A stretch of 47,512 bases of DNA from an uncultured Pseudomonadota bacterium (GTDB lineage Bacteria > Myxococcota_A > UBA796 > SXON01), in assembly GCA_903875225.1 (NCBI GenBank), contig CAIQVJ010000137.1, forward strand, positions 1 to 47,512, read 5' to 3'. The first letter of the stretch is position 1, and every line of letters begins with the position of its first letter. The notes under the pieces were generated by a model that worked only from the letters and a program-made list of their open reading frames with translations, had not been told where the DNA came from and ran no database searches. Shown here one piece after another: positions 33,706-42,813 of this stretch. The position numbers were made by a program, and so were the translations under genes.

Positions 33706-35109
33706 ATGAGCGCCTGTCCCCGCGCCCGCCGCTGGGGCCGCGGGCTCCTGGTCCTCGTGGCGTTGTGCCTCCTCTGCCTGCTCGGCTGGGCCCGCTGGGG
33801 CGCCGGGGCGCGGGATCTCTACCGGCGGGGGTGGACCCAGGCGCGACCGGGACGCCCCACGGTCATCTTCGCCGTCCTCGACACCGTCCGCGCGGACCAC
33901 ACGTCGCTCTGCGGCTACGATCGGCCCACGACGCCTACGCTGCAGCGGCTCGCCGCCGCGGGTCGCCACACCTGCCGCGCCTACGCCCCGGGGAGCTGGA
34001 CGCTCCCCACGCACGCCAGCTTCTTCACCGGCCTGCCGGTGCTGCAGCATGGTGTACACGAGCTGCCCCTGGCCAGCGTGGACATCACGTCGGATGCTTC
34101 GAGCATCCCGGCGAGAACGCTCGGACCGAAGCTCCCCACGCTGGCAGAGGACATGGCCCGGGCCGGCTACCAGACCGTGGCGGTCTCCGGGAACCCGGTG
34201 GTCTGCAAGAACACCGGGCTGATGCGCGGGTTCCAGGTGGAGAAGGCCGCGGAGCACTTCAGGGACCTCGACGACGACGACCTCGTCGCCCAGGTGCGTC
34301 GGGAGCTGCGCAACCGGCTCGACCCCCGTGGCAGGCCGTTGTTCCTGTTCGTCAACATGGCCGATGCCCACCAGCCGTGGCGGGCGGTACCGGACGACGT
34401 GGGGTGGGCGCGGTCCCGGCCCGCGCTCGGATGGTCGGCGTCGAAGAGCGGCCCCTGGCAGCGGTTCCTCACCGGCAAGATGAGCGACGGACAGGGGCGC
34501 GCCCTGCTGGCGCGGGTGACCGACCTGTACGACTATGGGGTCTACGAGGCCGACCACACGCTCGGCGACGTGCTGGCCGAGGTGGAGGCCGAGGGCTGGT
34601 GCGCGGACGGGTGCCGGGTCATCGCGGCGTCCGACCACGGGGAGTTCCTGGGCGAGCACGGCCTCATCGACCACGGGTTCTACGCCTGGGAGCCGAACTC
34701 CCAGGTGTTCCTCGTCGACAGTGAGCCGGGGGAGCCCTTTCCCGAGCCCCTCAACGCCACGCACGCGTTCCACCTCGTCCGGGACGGCGTCCTGCCCGAG
34801 GTGCTCCTGCCGGTCACCACCGTGGCCTGGCCGGACGCCCGGCGCGCCAAGCGCACGGGCGGCCTCGCCTACGGGGTCACCTCCGCCGCCCAGTGGTTCG
34901 GATGGAGCAAGCTCCTGTGGATGGACGGGGTGACCCGCGGCTACGACCTCGCACACGATCCCGGGGAGACGCACCCGATCGGCCTCTCGGCGGGCGGGAC
35001 CTTCGACGCTCTCGTCGCGGGCATCCGGGCGGTGTCCCCTGAAACAGATGTGGATCCTGCCGATCAGGGGGTGATGGCCGCACTCAAGGCTGCCGGCTAC
35101 ATCGAGTGA
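33706..35109 (+). CDS. Membrane-anchored sulfatase-like (alkaline phosphatase superfamily) protein
   Basis: A 467-residue protein with an N-terminal transmembrane segment (LLVLVALCLLCLLGWA) after an Arg-rich start, so the domain is periplasmic. Sulfatase-fold motifs: LDTVRADHTSLCGYD with metal ligand Asp59, SWTLPTHASFFTG, where Thr99 takes the place of the Cys/Ser nucleophile of classic sulfatases (C/S-x-P-x-R), FVNMADAHQPW, and AASDHGEFLGEHGLIDHG with metal-binding Asp and His. Because no Cys or Ser is available for formylglycine, true sulfatase activity is doubtful; a phosphotransferase or hydrolase reaction through Thr, as in related LtaS/EptA proteins, is possible. Confidence 0.82.
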   Translation: MSACPRARRWGRGLLVLVALCLLCLLGWARWGAGARDLYRRGWTQARPGRPTVIFAVLDTVRADHTSLCGYDRPTTPTLQRLAAAGRHTCRAYAPGSWTLPTHASFFTGLPVLQHGVHELPLASVDITSDASSIPARTLGPKLPTLAEDMARAGYQTVAVSGNPVVCKNTGLMRGFQVEKAAEHFRDLDDDDLVAQVRRELRNRLDPRGRPLFLFVNMADAHQPWRAVPDDVGWARSRPALGWSASKSGPWQRFLTGKMSDGQGRALLARVTDLYDYGVYEADHTLGDVLAEVEAEGWCADGCRVIAASDHGEFLGEHGLIDHGFYAWEPNSQVFLVDSEPGEPFPEPLNATHAFHLVRDGVLPEVLLPVTTVAWPDARRAKRTGGLAYGVTSAAQWFGWSKLLWMDGVTRGYDLAHDPGETHPIGLSAGGTFDALVAGIRAVSPETDVDPADQGVMAALKAAGYIE

Positions 35110-35192
35110 GGGGGGGCATCCGTGTTTTTGCGATAGAATTGCAATTGGACGCGTGATCTTCAGGCTACGGTGGGCGCGCCCTTTGGAGCCTC

Positions 35193-36614
35193 ATGTCCTC
35201 TGCCCGCCTGCTCATCCTGACCTCCGCGCTCCTGGCCTCCCTGGTCGGCTGCAAACACGACGGCAACAAGGGCGAGGACGACTCGGTCGACCCCGGCCCG
35301 ATGCCGCTCGCCATCACCGGCTGGGGCACCGACGTCCAGATCGCGCCCGACGCCTCGGACAGCCAGGCCGAGCCCACGGTCAAGGTGCTGGACGACGGCA
35401 CGTTGCTCGCGTCCTGGATGGACCTGAACGGGTACAACCTCTACGTCAAGTGGTCCCGCTCCACCGATGGCGGCAGGACATGGAGCGAGATCAAGTCCTT
35501 CGACAAGTCCGCATACCCCTACCAGAACGACCCCGTGTTCGGGGCCGGTGGCGGCTACGTGTACTTCACCTACCTGCTGGTGGAGAACGCGAGCGCGTCG
35601 AAGAGCGCCGTGATCTGCCTCGACTCCACCGACGGCGGTGCCACGTGGTCGGATCCCGTCCGCATCACGAAGTCGGGCGACTTCGTGGACCGGCAGTGGA
35701 TGGACGTGGACGACTCCGGGCGCGCGATCATGTCGTGGGATCGGTTCCAGGGGAACCTGATGTACCAGGACTACTCCGAGTCGACGGGCGGCTGTGCGGG
35801 CTTCACGGACATCACCACGGTGACCTCGGGCAGCTTCCTGAACGGCGTGCCGGTGATCGACGCCAATGGAGACCCGTGGGTCTCGCGTGACGACTACGAC
35901 TACCGGAACAACCAGATGGTCGTGACCCTCTCGCACCTCGTGGGCGGCGACTGGCAGGACGTGAAGGTGACCTCCCAGCTGGTGGGCGCCGAGGCGGCCT
36001 CCGCCATCGCCGAGGACCCCCAGGAGGAGGCCGAGGCGCGCCAGATGGGCATGCACGCCTACGACAAGGACAAGGTCCGCATGCCCGAGTGGGCACGGCA
36101 CCGCCCGGGGGAGCGCAACCCCATCGAGGCCGGCGCTTCCGGCTTCGACGGGTTCTACTCCCCGGACACCGAGCTGCTCGCAGACGGTTCCATCGGCATC
36201 GTCACCGCCATGTACGAGAGTGGCTCCACCACGACGGGCGATACCGTGTTCTACACGGTCAAGGACGGTGTGACGACCAGCGGGCAGATCCTGAACCAGG
36301 ACGACGAAGGTGCACAGCAGATGGAGCCATGGATGGCGGTCGACGGGTCGGGCGGCATCCACACCACCTGGTTTGATGACCGCGAGGGGGACTGGCGCCT
36401 GTACGGGGCAACGAGCATCGACGGCGGCGCCACCTGGAACGAGTATCCAGTCGCGGACGCCACCTTCAAGAAGGGCTTCAACGACTATGACACCTACAAG
36501 TGGGTCGGCCACTTCCAGGGCCTGAGCGCAAACGACACCGACCTGTACGCGGTGTGGTGCGACACCCGGAACAGTGACGATTCGTTCTGCTACGTGGACC
36601 ACGGGGTGGAGTAG
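35193..36614 (+). CDS. Lipoprotein with BNR/Asp-box repeats (sialidase-like propeller)
   Basis: A 473-residue lipoprotein: MSSARLLILTSALLASLVGC with Cys20 in LVGC. Three Asp-box (BNR) motifs are clear: STDGGRTWSE (about 90), STDGGATWSD (about 150) and SIDGGATWNE (about 415), the strand turns of sialidase-type six-bladed propellers. The repeats alone do not prove glycosidase activity, and no Arg triad was identified. ATG 35193 has GGAG at a good distance (6 bases). The 83-base upstream gap contains an AT-rich tract (TTTTTGCGATAGAATTGCAA) likely to hold the promoter. It is followed by a hairpin and the convergent tricorn gene. Confidence 0.8.
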   Translation: MSSARLLILTSALLASLVGCKHDGNKGEDDSVDPGPMPLAITGWGTDVQIAPDASDSQAEPTVKVLDDGTLLASWMDLNGYNLYVKWSRSTDGGRTWSEIKSFDKSAYPYQNDPVFGAGGGYVYFTYLLVENASASKSAVICLDSTDGGATWSDPVRITKSGDFVDRQWMDVDDSGRAIMSWDRFQGNLMYQDYSESTGGCAGFTDITTVTSGSFLNGVPVIDANGDPWVSRDDYDYRNNQMVVTLSHLVGGDWQDVKVTSQLVGAEAASAIAEDPQEEAEARQMGMHAYDKDKVRMPEWARHRPGERNPIEAGASGFDGFYSPDTELLADGSIGIVTAMYESGSTTTGDTVFYTVKDGVTTSGQILNQDDEGAQQMEPWMAVDGSGGIHTTWFDDREGDWRLYGATSIDGGATWNEYPVADATFKKGFNDYDTYKWVGHFQGLSANDTDLYAVWCDTRNSDDSFCYVDHGVE

Positions 36615-36621
36615 GTCACGA

Positions 36622-36650
36622 GGGAGAGCGGGCGGCGAGGCCGCTCTCCC
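36622..36650. terminator. Bidirectional terminator-like hairpin
   Basis: GGGAGAGCGG (36622-36631) and CCGCTCTCCC (36641-36650) form a perfect 10-bp stem with a 9-base loop, placed exactly between the stops of two convergent genes (36614 and 36663). No T-run follows on either strand. Confidence 0.55.
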
Positions 36651-36662
36651 GAGCCGGTCCGC

Positions 36663-39600
36663 CTACTTCTCGAAGTCTCCGCGCGTCTTTTTCGGCTCGG
36701 GCCCGAAGTCGGGCACGACTGGCGGCTTCACCAGCACCTGGCGCTGGAGCTCGAAGATCGCGCGATCCAGCTGGGGGTCACGCCCTGCGGCGACGTCCTG
36801 CGGGAGGTTCTGGATCTCGAAGTCGGGGTCCACGCCGTGGTTCTCGACAGCCCAGCCCTTGCCCGGCCACCAGTAGGCGTACTCGGGTTGGGTCAGAAAG
36901 CCGCCGTCGACCATGGGCTTGTCTCCCCGGATCCCGACCACGCCGCCCCAGGACCGCTCACCGATCACCGGCCCGAGGCCCAGGCGCTGAACGCTGTAGG
37001 GGAAGATGTCGCCGTCTGATCCCGCGAACTCGTTGGTGAGCACGACGAGATCACCGTTCAGCACGTGGTTCGGGTACGTGTTCACGTCTCCTGCCCGTGA
37101 GCGGTCGAACCCGACCAGCTTGCGTTGAAGCCGCTCGATGATCAGTTGGGAGACGAAGCCGCCGCGGTTCCAGCGGCAATCGATCACCAGCCCTTCCTTG
37201 TCGAGCTGGGGGCCGAACCACGTGTCGAACGCGACGAGGCCGTTCACCCCCATGTCCGGGATGTGGATGTACCCCATCTTGCCTCCGGACTTCTCGTCCA
37301 CGTACTCACGGTTCTTGCGAACCCAGTCGTGGTAGCGCAGCGAGTGATCGTCGCCCCGGGGGGTGACCACGACGTCGCGAGCGCCCGTGAGCGAGTTCCT
37401 GCTGTTCACCGTGAGGACCACGCGGCGCCCGGCCATCGTTGCCAGGTCGGCGTCGATGGGCTTGTCCATCGCGGGGGCCTGGTGGTCGATCTGGAGGATG
37501 TAGTCGCCTTCCTGGATGTTCACACCGGGCACGAGCAATGGGTTGACGTCGTTGTCGGCGGGGTCTGCGCGGTAGATCCGGGTGATCTTGAACGCACTGC
37601 CCTCGCGCACGAAGTCTGCACCGAGGCTGCCGGTGGTCACGTGCTCGGGACCGGCGCCCGTGTCCCCGCCGCCGACGTAGGTGTGGGAGTTGGCGAGCTC
37701 GCCGATCAGCTCGCCGAGCAGGTCGGTGAGCTCGGCCCGGCTGGTCAGTCGGGGCAGGAGCTGAGCGTACTGGTCGCGCATCTTCTGCCAGTCCACGCCC
37801 GCCATCTTCGGGTCCCAGTGGAAGTCGCGCATGTTCCTCCACGCCTCGTAGTAGATCTGCGACCACTCCTCGCGCGGATCGAGGGTGACCACGACGTCTC
37901 CCAGGTTCACGGCGCTCTCGGGAGCCACGGTGGCTGGCGCTGTCGCGGCATCCAGCACGTTGATCGCGCCCGGCGCGGTCACCACCGCGATCTTCTCGCC
38001 CTTGCCGGCGAGCAGGTACCCGCCCACGTGGTCGAGGAAGGTCTCGCCCTTTCGCTTCTCGAGGTCGAACCGGACGAGCGTTCCGTGGAACGTGGGCGGG
38101 CCTTCCTCCGGGGTGTCTGCCATCCCCTGGATCGGCCACGTCAGGTAGTACACGCCCGCGGAGTTCGCCGAGAGACTGCCGTACATCGCCGCGGGCACCG
38201 GGAACGCGGCCATCCGGTCCAGGATCCCGTCGAACGTGATCTCGAACGGCTTCGGCGCGGCCGCGTCATCGTCCTTGGCCTTCTTGTCGTCTTTCTTCTT
38301 GTCCTTCTTCGTGGCGTCCGTTGGTAGGTCGGGCATGCCGTCTGTGGCGACGAAGGGGTTCTTCACATCCGCCCGGAGCAGGATCGCGTAGGGCAGGGTG
38401 GCGTTGATGCCGACGTAGTCGAAGTCCCGGCTGCTCAACAGCGGGTCCACGTGGTTGTCGCCCAACACATACAGGTAGCGCCCGTCGGGGTCCCAGGCTG
38501 GACCGTAGGCCACGAGGCTCGCCCCGGTCACCTGGTGCACGCTGGAGTCGTGCGTGTCGTACACGTAGACCGCGGAGTAGCCGCGGGTGTCCACCTTCGA
38601 ATACGCGAGCCACCGCCCGTCCCTGCTCCACACGTAGTCGCGGACCTCGGACTGCACCGAGTGATCGATCGCCCGGGGCGCTCCCCCTGTCGCCGGGGCC
38701 ACGTACACTGTCTGGGTCTCGTCCGACCAGGCGAGCCATTTTCCGTCGCCCGACTCCCGCGGAGGAAAGCGCCAACCGGTCGTTCCTGCCGGGACCACGG
38801 TGGTCCCGGTGCCCCGACCGTAGGCGTCCCGGCGCGCGATCGCCTCCTCGCGCGTCGCATCCGTCACGTAGATCACCGACTTGCCGTCTGCCGAGAACGA
38901 GCCGCCCCGCTCGCGGGCCCCGCTGTCGTGCGTGATGGGCAGCGAAACCCCCTCCTTGACCGGCACGCTCCAAAGCTCCCCGCGTAGCTCGACGAGCAGC
39001 CGGTCCCCATCCGGGGAGAGGTCCGCGCCGTCCATCGAGGTCGCGGCGTCGGTGTAGTGCGTTCGAGCCAGGACGGACTCCTCCGGCACGTCGATGTCCA
39101 GCTTCCTGGATTGGCTGGTGGCGATGTCGTACCGATACAGGTCCCCGCCCAACCCATACACGATCACCCCGCCGGGCCCCATCGCCGGCCACCGGATGTC
39201 CCAGTCGGTGTTCGTGGTGAGCGCCGTGCGGTTGCTGCCGTCGGCGTCCATCCGCCACAGGCGCCCGGTCCCCCCCTCATCCGAGAGGAAGTAGATCTTC
39301 CCGCCGTTCCACATCGGGAAGGAGTCGGCCCCTTCGAATGTCGTCAGGCGTGAATAGGTACCCAGCTTCGGGTCACCGGCCCAGATGTCGTCTGCGGTCC
39401 CACCCCGGTAGCGCTTCCACGTCCGCGACTCGAACCCGGTGCGCGTGAACGCGTACCTGCCGCTGTCCGGGTCCACGTCGAGCCAGCCAGCCCAGCCGAG
39501 GGGCAGTTCAACGGGATCGCCGCCCTGGACGGCGACGCTGTAGATGCGCCAACTCTGGTTGGGATCGGTCCGGCGGCTCCGCAGGTAGATCTGGGCGCCG

Positions 39601-39926
39601 TCAGGGCTCCAACCCAGCACGATGTCGTCGTCTGCGCCCCACGTCAGTCGACGGGGCTCACCGCCCACCGCGGGGATCACGAACACGTCGGTGTTGCCGT
39701 CGTACTCGCCGGTGAACGCGATGCTCTGGCCATCCGGCGAGTAGCGCGGGTACCGCTCGGTGCCCACGTGTGCGGTGAGCCGGCGAGCGGGGCCGGCGGT
39801 GGTCGTGCTCGCGGTCCAGAGATCTCCACCGGCGCTGAAGACCACGCTGTCTCCGTGCACATCGGGGTAACGGACGTAGGCGGGCACGGCGTGGGCGCGG
39901 GCGGCGAACAGGGCGACGAGCAGCAT
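36663..39926 (-). CDS. Tricorn protease homologue (S41 family)
   Basis: A 1,087-residue tricorn-type protease from ATG 39926, with GGAG 6 bases upstream. MLLVALFAARAHA is a short signal, so this copy is exported, unlike archaeal tricorn; a GTG at 39959 would add 11 residues. Residues about 20-650 hold two beta-propellers with YSPDGQSIAFTG and WSRDGRWLAYSK-type strands. After a C1-like region and PDZ-like segment comes the catalytic S41 domain: Ser747-His748 in NSHTYVGG, Ser970 in NEFAGSDGD and Glu1028 in VENHG. These lie within a few residues of Ser745, His746, Ser965 and Glu1023 of Thermoplasma tricorn. A Lys/Asp-rich insert (KKDKKKDDKKAKDDD) near residue 545-560 separates the propellers and the rest. 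It likely trims peptides in the periplasm. Confidence 0.93.
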   Translation of the reverse strand: MLLVALFAARAHAVPAYVRYPDVHGDSVVFSAGGDLWTASTTTAGPARRLTAHVGTERYPRYSPDGQSIAFTGEYDGNTDVFVIPAVGGEPRRLTWGADDDIVLGWSPDGAQIYLRSRRTDPNQSWRIYSVAVQGGDPVELPLGWAGWLDVDPDSGRYAFTRTGFESRTWKRYRGGTADDIWAGDPKLGTYSRLTTFEGADSFPMWNGGKIYFLSDEGGTGRLWRMDADGSNRTALTTNTDWDIRWPAMGPGGVIVYGLGGDLYRYDIATSQSRKLDIDVPEESVLARTHYTDAATSMDGADLSPDGDRLLVELRGELWSVPVKEGVSLPITHDSGARERGGSFSADGKSVIYVTDATREEAIARRDAYGRGTGTTVVPAGTTGWRFPPRESGDGKWLAWSDETQTVYVAPATGGAPRAIDHSVQSEVRDYVWSRDGRWLAYSKVDTRGYSAVYVYDTHDSSVHQVTGASLVAYGPAWDPDGRYLYVLGDNHVDPLLSSRDFDYVGINATLPYAILLRADVKNPFVATDGMPDLPTDATKKDKKKDDKKAKDDDAAAPKPFEITFDGILDRMAAFPVPAAMYGSLSANSAGVYYLTWPIQGMADTPEEGPPTFHGTLVRFDLEKRKGETFLDHVGGYLLAGKGEKIAVVTAPGAINVLDAATAPATVAPESAVNLGDVVVTLDPREEWSQIYYEAWRNMRDFHWDPKMAGVDWQKMRDQYAQLLPRLTSRAELTDLLGELIGELANSHTYVGGGDTGAGPEHVTTGSLGADFVREGSAFKITRIYRADPADNDVNPLLVPGVNIQEGDYILQIDHQAPAMDKPIDADLATMAGRRVVLTVNSRNSLTGARDVVVTPRGDDHSLRYHDWVRKNREYVDEKSGGKMGYIHIPDMGVNGLVAFDTWFGPQLDKEGLVIDCRWNRGGFVSQLIIERLQRKLVGFDRSRAGDVNTYPNHVLNGDLVVLTNEFAGSDGDIFPYSVQRLGLGPVIGERSWGGVVGIRGDKPMVDGGFLTQPEYAYWWPGKGWAVENHGVDPDFEIQNLPQDVAAGRDPQLDRAIFELQRQVLVKPPVVPDFGPEPKKTRGDFEK

Positions 39927-40021
39927 TCGAAACTCCGACAGGGAACGCGGAGTTAACACCTGGGGCGCTGGCTACGTCGTGTGAGCCTTCCTGCGGCGCT
40001 CGTTCGGGACCATGGTGGGCC

Positions 40022-40312
40022 ATGCTCGTCGCCGTGCTGCCTGGATGCACCTCACCACCCCTGACGCCTCGCCGTCCCCTGTGACCGCGCCGGATAATTC
40101 GGATGACGCCTTCGCCCCGACCGGGTGATCGAGGTCGCGATCCGTTCGGCTCTGGGACCCGTGCGTTCGAGATCGTCTATCAGGACCAGCCGATCTCCGT
40201 GCCGGTCGCGGGGGCGACCGCTGGCGTCATCCGGTTCGACGCGGGCGGTGTGGCGGCGGGGGACGCCGTGAGCGGCACCCTCGAGGGGAAGCTGCTCGCC
40301 TTCGGATGGTGA
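40022..40312 (+). pseudogene. Decayed small lipoprotein gene
   Basis: ATG 40022 opens MLVAVLPGCTSPP, a very short lipoprotein signal of the type common here, then hits TGA at 40082. Protein-like sequence continues in another frame from about 40057 to 40126 (TPDASPSPVTAPDNSDDAF), and then back in the first frame from about 40145 to the stop at 40310-40312 (AFEIVYQDQPISVPVAG and AVSGTLEGKLLAFGW). This switch and return suggest two compensating indels in a once intact gene of about 95 codons. The end overlaps the start of the cysteine-synthase-like gene. The whole 379-base stretch from 39927 to 40305 contains nothing else recognised. Confidence 0.4.
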
Positions 40313-41454
40313 GGCCGCGCCCGGCATCATTCGGGTTAGGGCACCCTCCCTCCACGGAGCCCGCCATCGCCTCAAGCCATCCCCCGGATCGCCTCGCCGG
40401 ACTGCGCGTACTGGTGGGGAACACGCCGTTGCTCGCCATCGAGTACACGCTGGGCGACGCTCGCCCGCGGCGCGTGTACGCCAAGGCCGAGAACCTCAAC
40501 CTCACCGGGTCCATCAAGGACCGCATGGCGCTCCACATCCTGCGGCGAGCGATCGCGACCGGTGCGCTCGCCCCGGGCGGGTTGGTGATCGAGGCCACGA
40601 GCGGCAACACCGGGATCTCCTTCGCGGCCATCGGTCGCGCGCTCGGCCACCCCGTCACCATCTTCATGCCGGACTGGATGAGCCAGGAGCGCAAGCTGCT
40701 GATCCGGTCCTTTGGCGCCGAGGTGTGCCTCGTGTCCAAGGAGGAGGGTGGTTTCCTCGGCTCGATCCGTCTCGCGGAGGAGCTCGCGGCTCGAACCGAC
40801 GGCTCGTTCCTCCCCCGGCAGTTCGCCAACGAGCAGAACTCCGAGGCCCACGAGCTGAGCACCGGTCCCGAGATCCTCGCGCAGCTTCGTGCGCGGCGCC
40901 TCTCTCCCGCAGCGTTCGTGGCCGGCGTCGGCACGGGCGGGACGATCATGGGCACCGGCCGCTACCTCCGGTCACACGTGCCGGGCATCCGCCTCCACCC
41001 GGTCGAGCCCGCCAACTCGCCGACGCTCACGACGGGCCACAAGGTGGGCAAGCATCGCATCCAGGGCATCAGCGACGAGTTCATCCCGGCGATCGTGCGC
41101 CTCGAGGAGCTGGACGCTGTGATCGCCATCGACGACGGCGACGCGATCGTGATGGCCCAGCGCCTCGCGTCGGAGTTGGGTCTCGGTGTCGGCATCTCGA
41201 GCGGTGCCAACCTGCTCGCCGCGATCCGGCTGCATCGTGAGCTTGGGGACGACGCCGTCGTCGTGACGGTGTTCCCGGACGACAACAAGAAGTACCTCAG
41301 CACGGATCTGCTGCGCGTGGAGCCGCTGAAGCCCGACTTCCTGGCCCCCAGCGTCGAGCTCCTGGCTTTCAACGGTCACAACCGGGTGTGCGACATCTGC
41401 TTCGACGGTCCCAATCCTCCGTCAGTGGGCATGGTGCCGACGATCCTGCGGTAG
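40306..41454 (+). CDS. Cysteine-synthase-family PLP enzyme
   Basis: A 382-residue fold-type II PLP enzyme of the O-acetylserine sulfhydrylase/cystathionine beta-synthase family. Seen: VGNTPLL at the start of the fold, Lys71 in NLTGSIKDR (PLP lysine), EATSGNTGISFA (substrate loop), GVGTGGTIMG (phosphate cup), GISDEFIP, and GISSGANLLAA. It probably makes cysteine or a related beta-substituted alanine from an activated serine and a thiol or sulfide. The C-terminal 45 residues go beyond the usual end and include CDIC, which may bind a metal or be redox active. The first 30 residues are poorly conserved-looking, so the true start could be GTG 40309 or later. Confidence 0.88.
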   Translation: MVRPRPASFGLGHPPSTEPAIASSHPPDRLAGLRVLVGNTPLLAIEYTLGDARPRRVYAKAENLNLTGSIKDRMALHILRRAIATGALAPGGLVIEATSGNTGISFAAIGRALGHPVTIFMPDWMSQERKLLIRSFGAEVCLVSKEEGGFLGSIRLAEELAARTDGSFLPRQFANEQNSEAHELSTGPEILAQLRARRLSPAAFVAGVGTGGTIMGTGRYLRSHVPGIRLHPVEPANSPTLTTGHKVGKHRIQGISDEFIPAIVRLEELDAVIAIDDGDAIVMAQRLASELGLGVGISSGANLLAAIRLHRELGDDAVVVTVFPDDNKKYLSTDLLRVEPLKPDFLAPSVELLAFNGHNRVCDICFDGPNPPSVGMVPTILR

Positions 41455-41473
41455 GGTCTGCCGGCGCAGGTCG

Positions 41474-42730
41474 TCACTCGCTCCGCAACCCTGCGATCGG
41501 GTCCAGGCGGGCGGCCTTCCATGCCGGGTAGAGCCCGGAGATCACGCCGACGACGAGCGCCACTCCCGGGGCCACCACGAACACCTGGGGCGGCACGTTC
41601 ACCGGCCACCCGAGCGACTTGCCGAGCGCGTAGGCCCCCACCACGCCCAACCCCGAGCCCGCGACCCCGCCGAAGCTGCAGAGCAGGATCGCCTCGCCCA
41701 GGAACTGGGTGAGCACGTTCATCTCGGTGGCTCCCACTGCGAGGCGCAGCCCGATCTCGCGCGTGCGCTGCGCCACGGAGACGAGCATCACGTTCATGAT
41801 GCCGATCCCACCGATCAGCAGCGAGATCGAGGCCACGCCCGTGAGCATGTCCGACAGCGTCTGGCTCGCCTCGATCTGCGCCTTGATCGACTCGTCGGGC
41901 CGACGGATGTTGAAGTCGTCGTCCGGTTCGCCGGTGGGGCCGGATTGGATGACGTGGCGCTCGCGGAGCAGGGCGGACACCTGATCAATCGCGGGCAACA
42001 CGTCATCTGCTGTCGCCGCTGAACACAGGATGTCATCGAGCCAGTGGCTGCCGCCACCGCGCAGGCGTTGGAGCGCGGTCGTATAGGGAAGCAGCAGGGT
42101 GTCGTCCTGATCCCGACCGTTGGGGGCCTGCCCCTTCGCCCCGAGCACGCCGATCACGGTGTAGAGCCCGCCATCGAGCCGGATCACCGCCCCGACGGGG
42201 TCTCCGTCGGACGATTCTGCGAAGAGCTGCTGCCGGACGGTCTCCCCGATCAGGACGACGCTGGAGGCCTGCTCCACCTGCGCGTCGGTGAATGCGCTGC
42301 CCTGTGCGATGGTCCACCGCCTCACATGAAGGAACGAAGGGGACACCCCGCGGTATTGGGTCCTCCAATTCTTGTTCCCGTTCATCACGCCCACCCCACC
42401 GTCAACCTGCGGACTGACAGCCTTTATCCTTGGAATCTGGCTCTGGATTGCCTCGGCGTCCTCCACGGTGAGCGACATGTCGCCGTGCGTGCCGGTGCGC
42501 ACCCCGGCCACGTTCCGCGAGCCGGACTCGATCCACACCAGGTTGTCGCCCAGCGCGAAGAGCTGCTCCTCGGCGTGTCGGGTGCCGGAGTCGCCCACCG
42601 CGATCACGCACACCACCGCGGCGATGCCGATTGTCACGCCCAGCGCCGAGAGGCTGCTGCGCATCACGTTCCGCCGGAGGGTCCGGAGCGGCTCACGAAG
42701 GAAGAGCTCGGAGGTGGTGGCGAGTGGCAT
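41474..42730 (-). CDS. MacB-type ABC transporter permease (divergent paralogue)
   Basis: A 418-residue membrane protein with the MacB/FtsX layout: one N-terminal helix (SLSALGVTIGIAAVVCVIAVG), a large periplasmic domain of about 220 residues, then three C-terminal helices containing IGGIGIMNVMLVSVAQRTREIGLRLAVGA and ending SGLYPAWKAARLDPIAGLRSE. No ATPase is fused. It is read away from the MacA-like gene, 83 bases apart. It resembles the permease at 44838 closely in its C-terminal third and may use the same ATPase or form a mixed dimer with it. ATG 42730 was chosen over a longer Arg-rich extension. Confidence 0.88.
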   Translation of the reverse strand: MPLATTSELFLREPLRTLRRNVMRSSLSALGVTIGIAAVVCVIAVGDSGTRHAEEQLFALGDNLVWIESGSRNVAGVRTGTHGDMSLTVEDAEAIQSQIPRIKAVSPQVDGGVGVMNGNKNWRTQYRGVSPSFLHVRRWTIAQGSAFTDAQVEQASSVVLIGETVRQQLFAESSDGDPVGAVIRLDGGLYTVIGVLGAKGQAPNGRDQDDTLLLPYTTALQRLRGGGSHWLDDILCSAATADDVLPAIDQVSALLRERHVIQSGPTGEPDDDFNIRRPDESIKAQIEASQTLSDMLTGVASISLLIGGIGIMNVMLVSVAQRTREIGLRLAVGATEMNVLTQFLGEAILLCSFGGVAGSGLGVVGAYALGKSLGWPVNVPPQVFVVAPGVALVVGVISGLYPAWKAARLDPIAGLRSE

Positions 42731-42813
42731 GCCCGTGGCCCTTACCCCGCCCCGGCCGCGGCAGCGGCGGCTCCGCTCCCTCCGGGCTATACGCCGCACC
42801 CTTGAGGCTCCCC

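Noticed and set aside
40082..40084. Second selenocysteine TGA
   Set aside because: No Cys, redox motif or well-placed hairpin around it; the neighbouring sequence switches frame, so gene decay explains it better.
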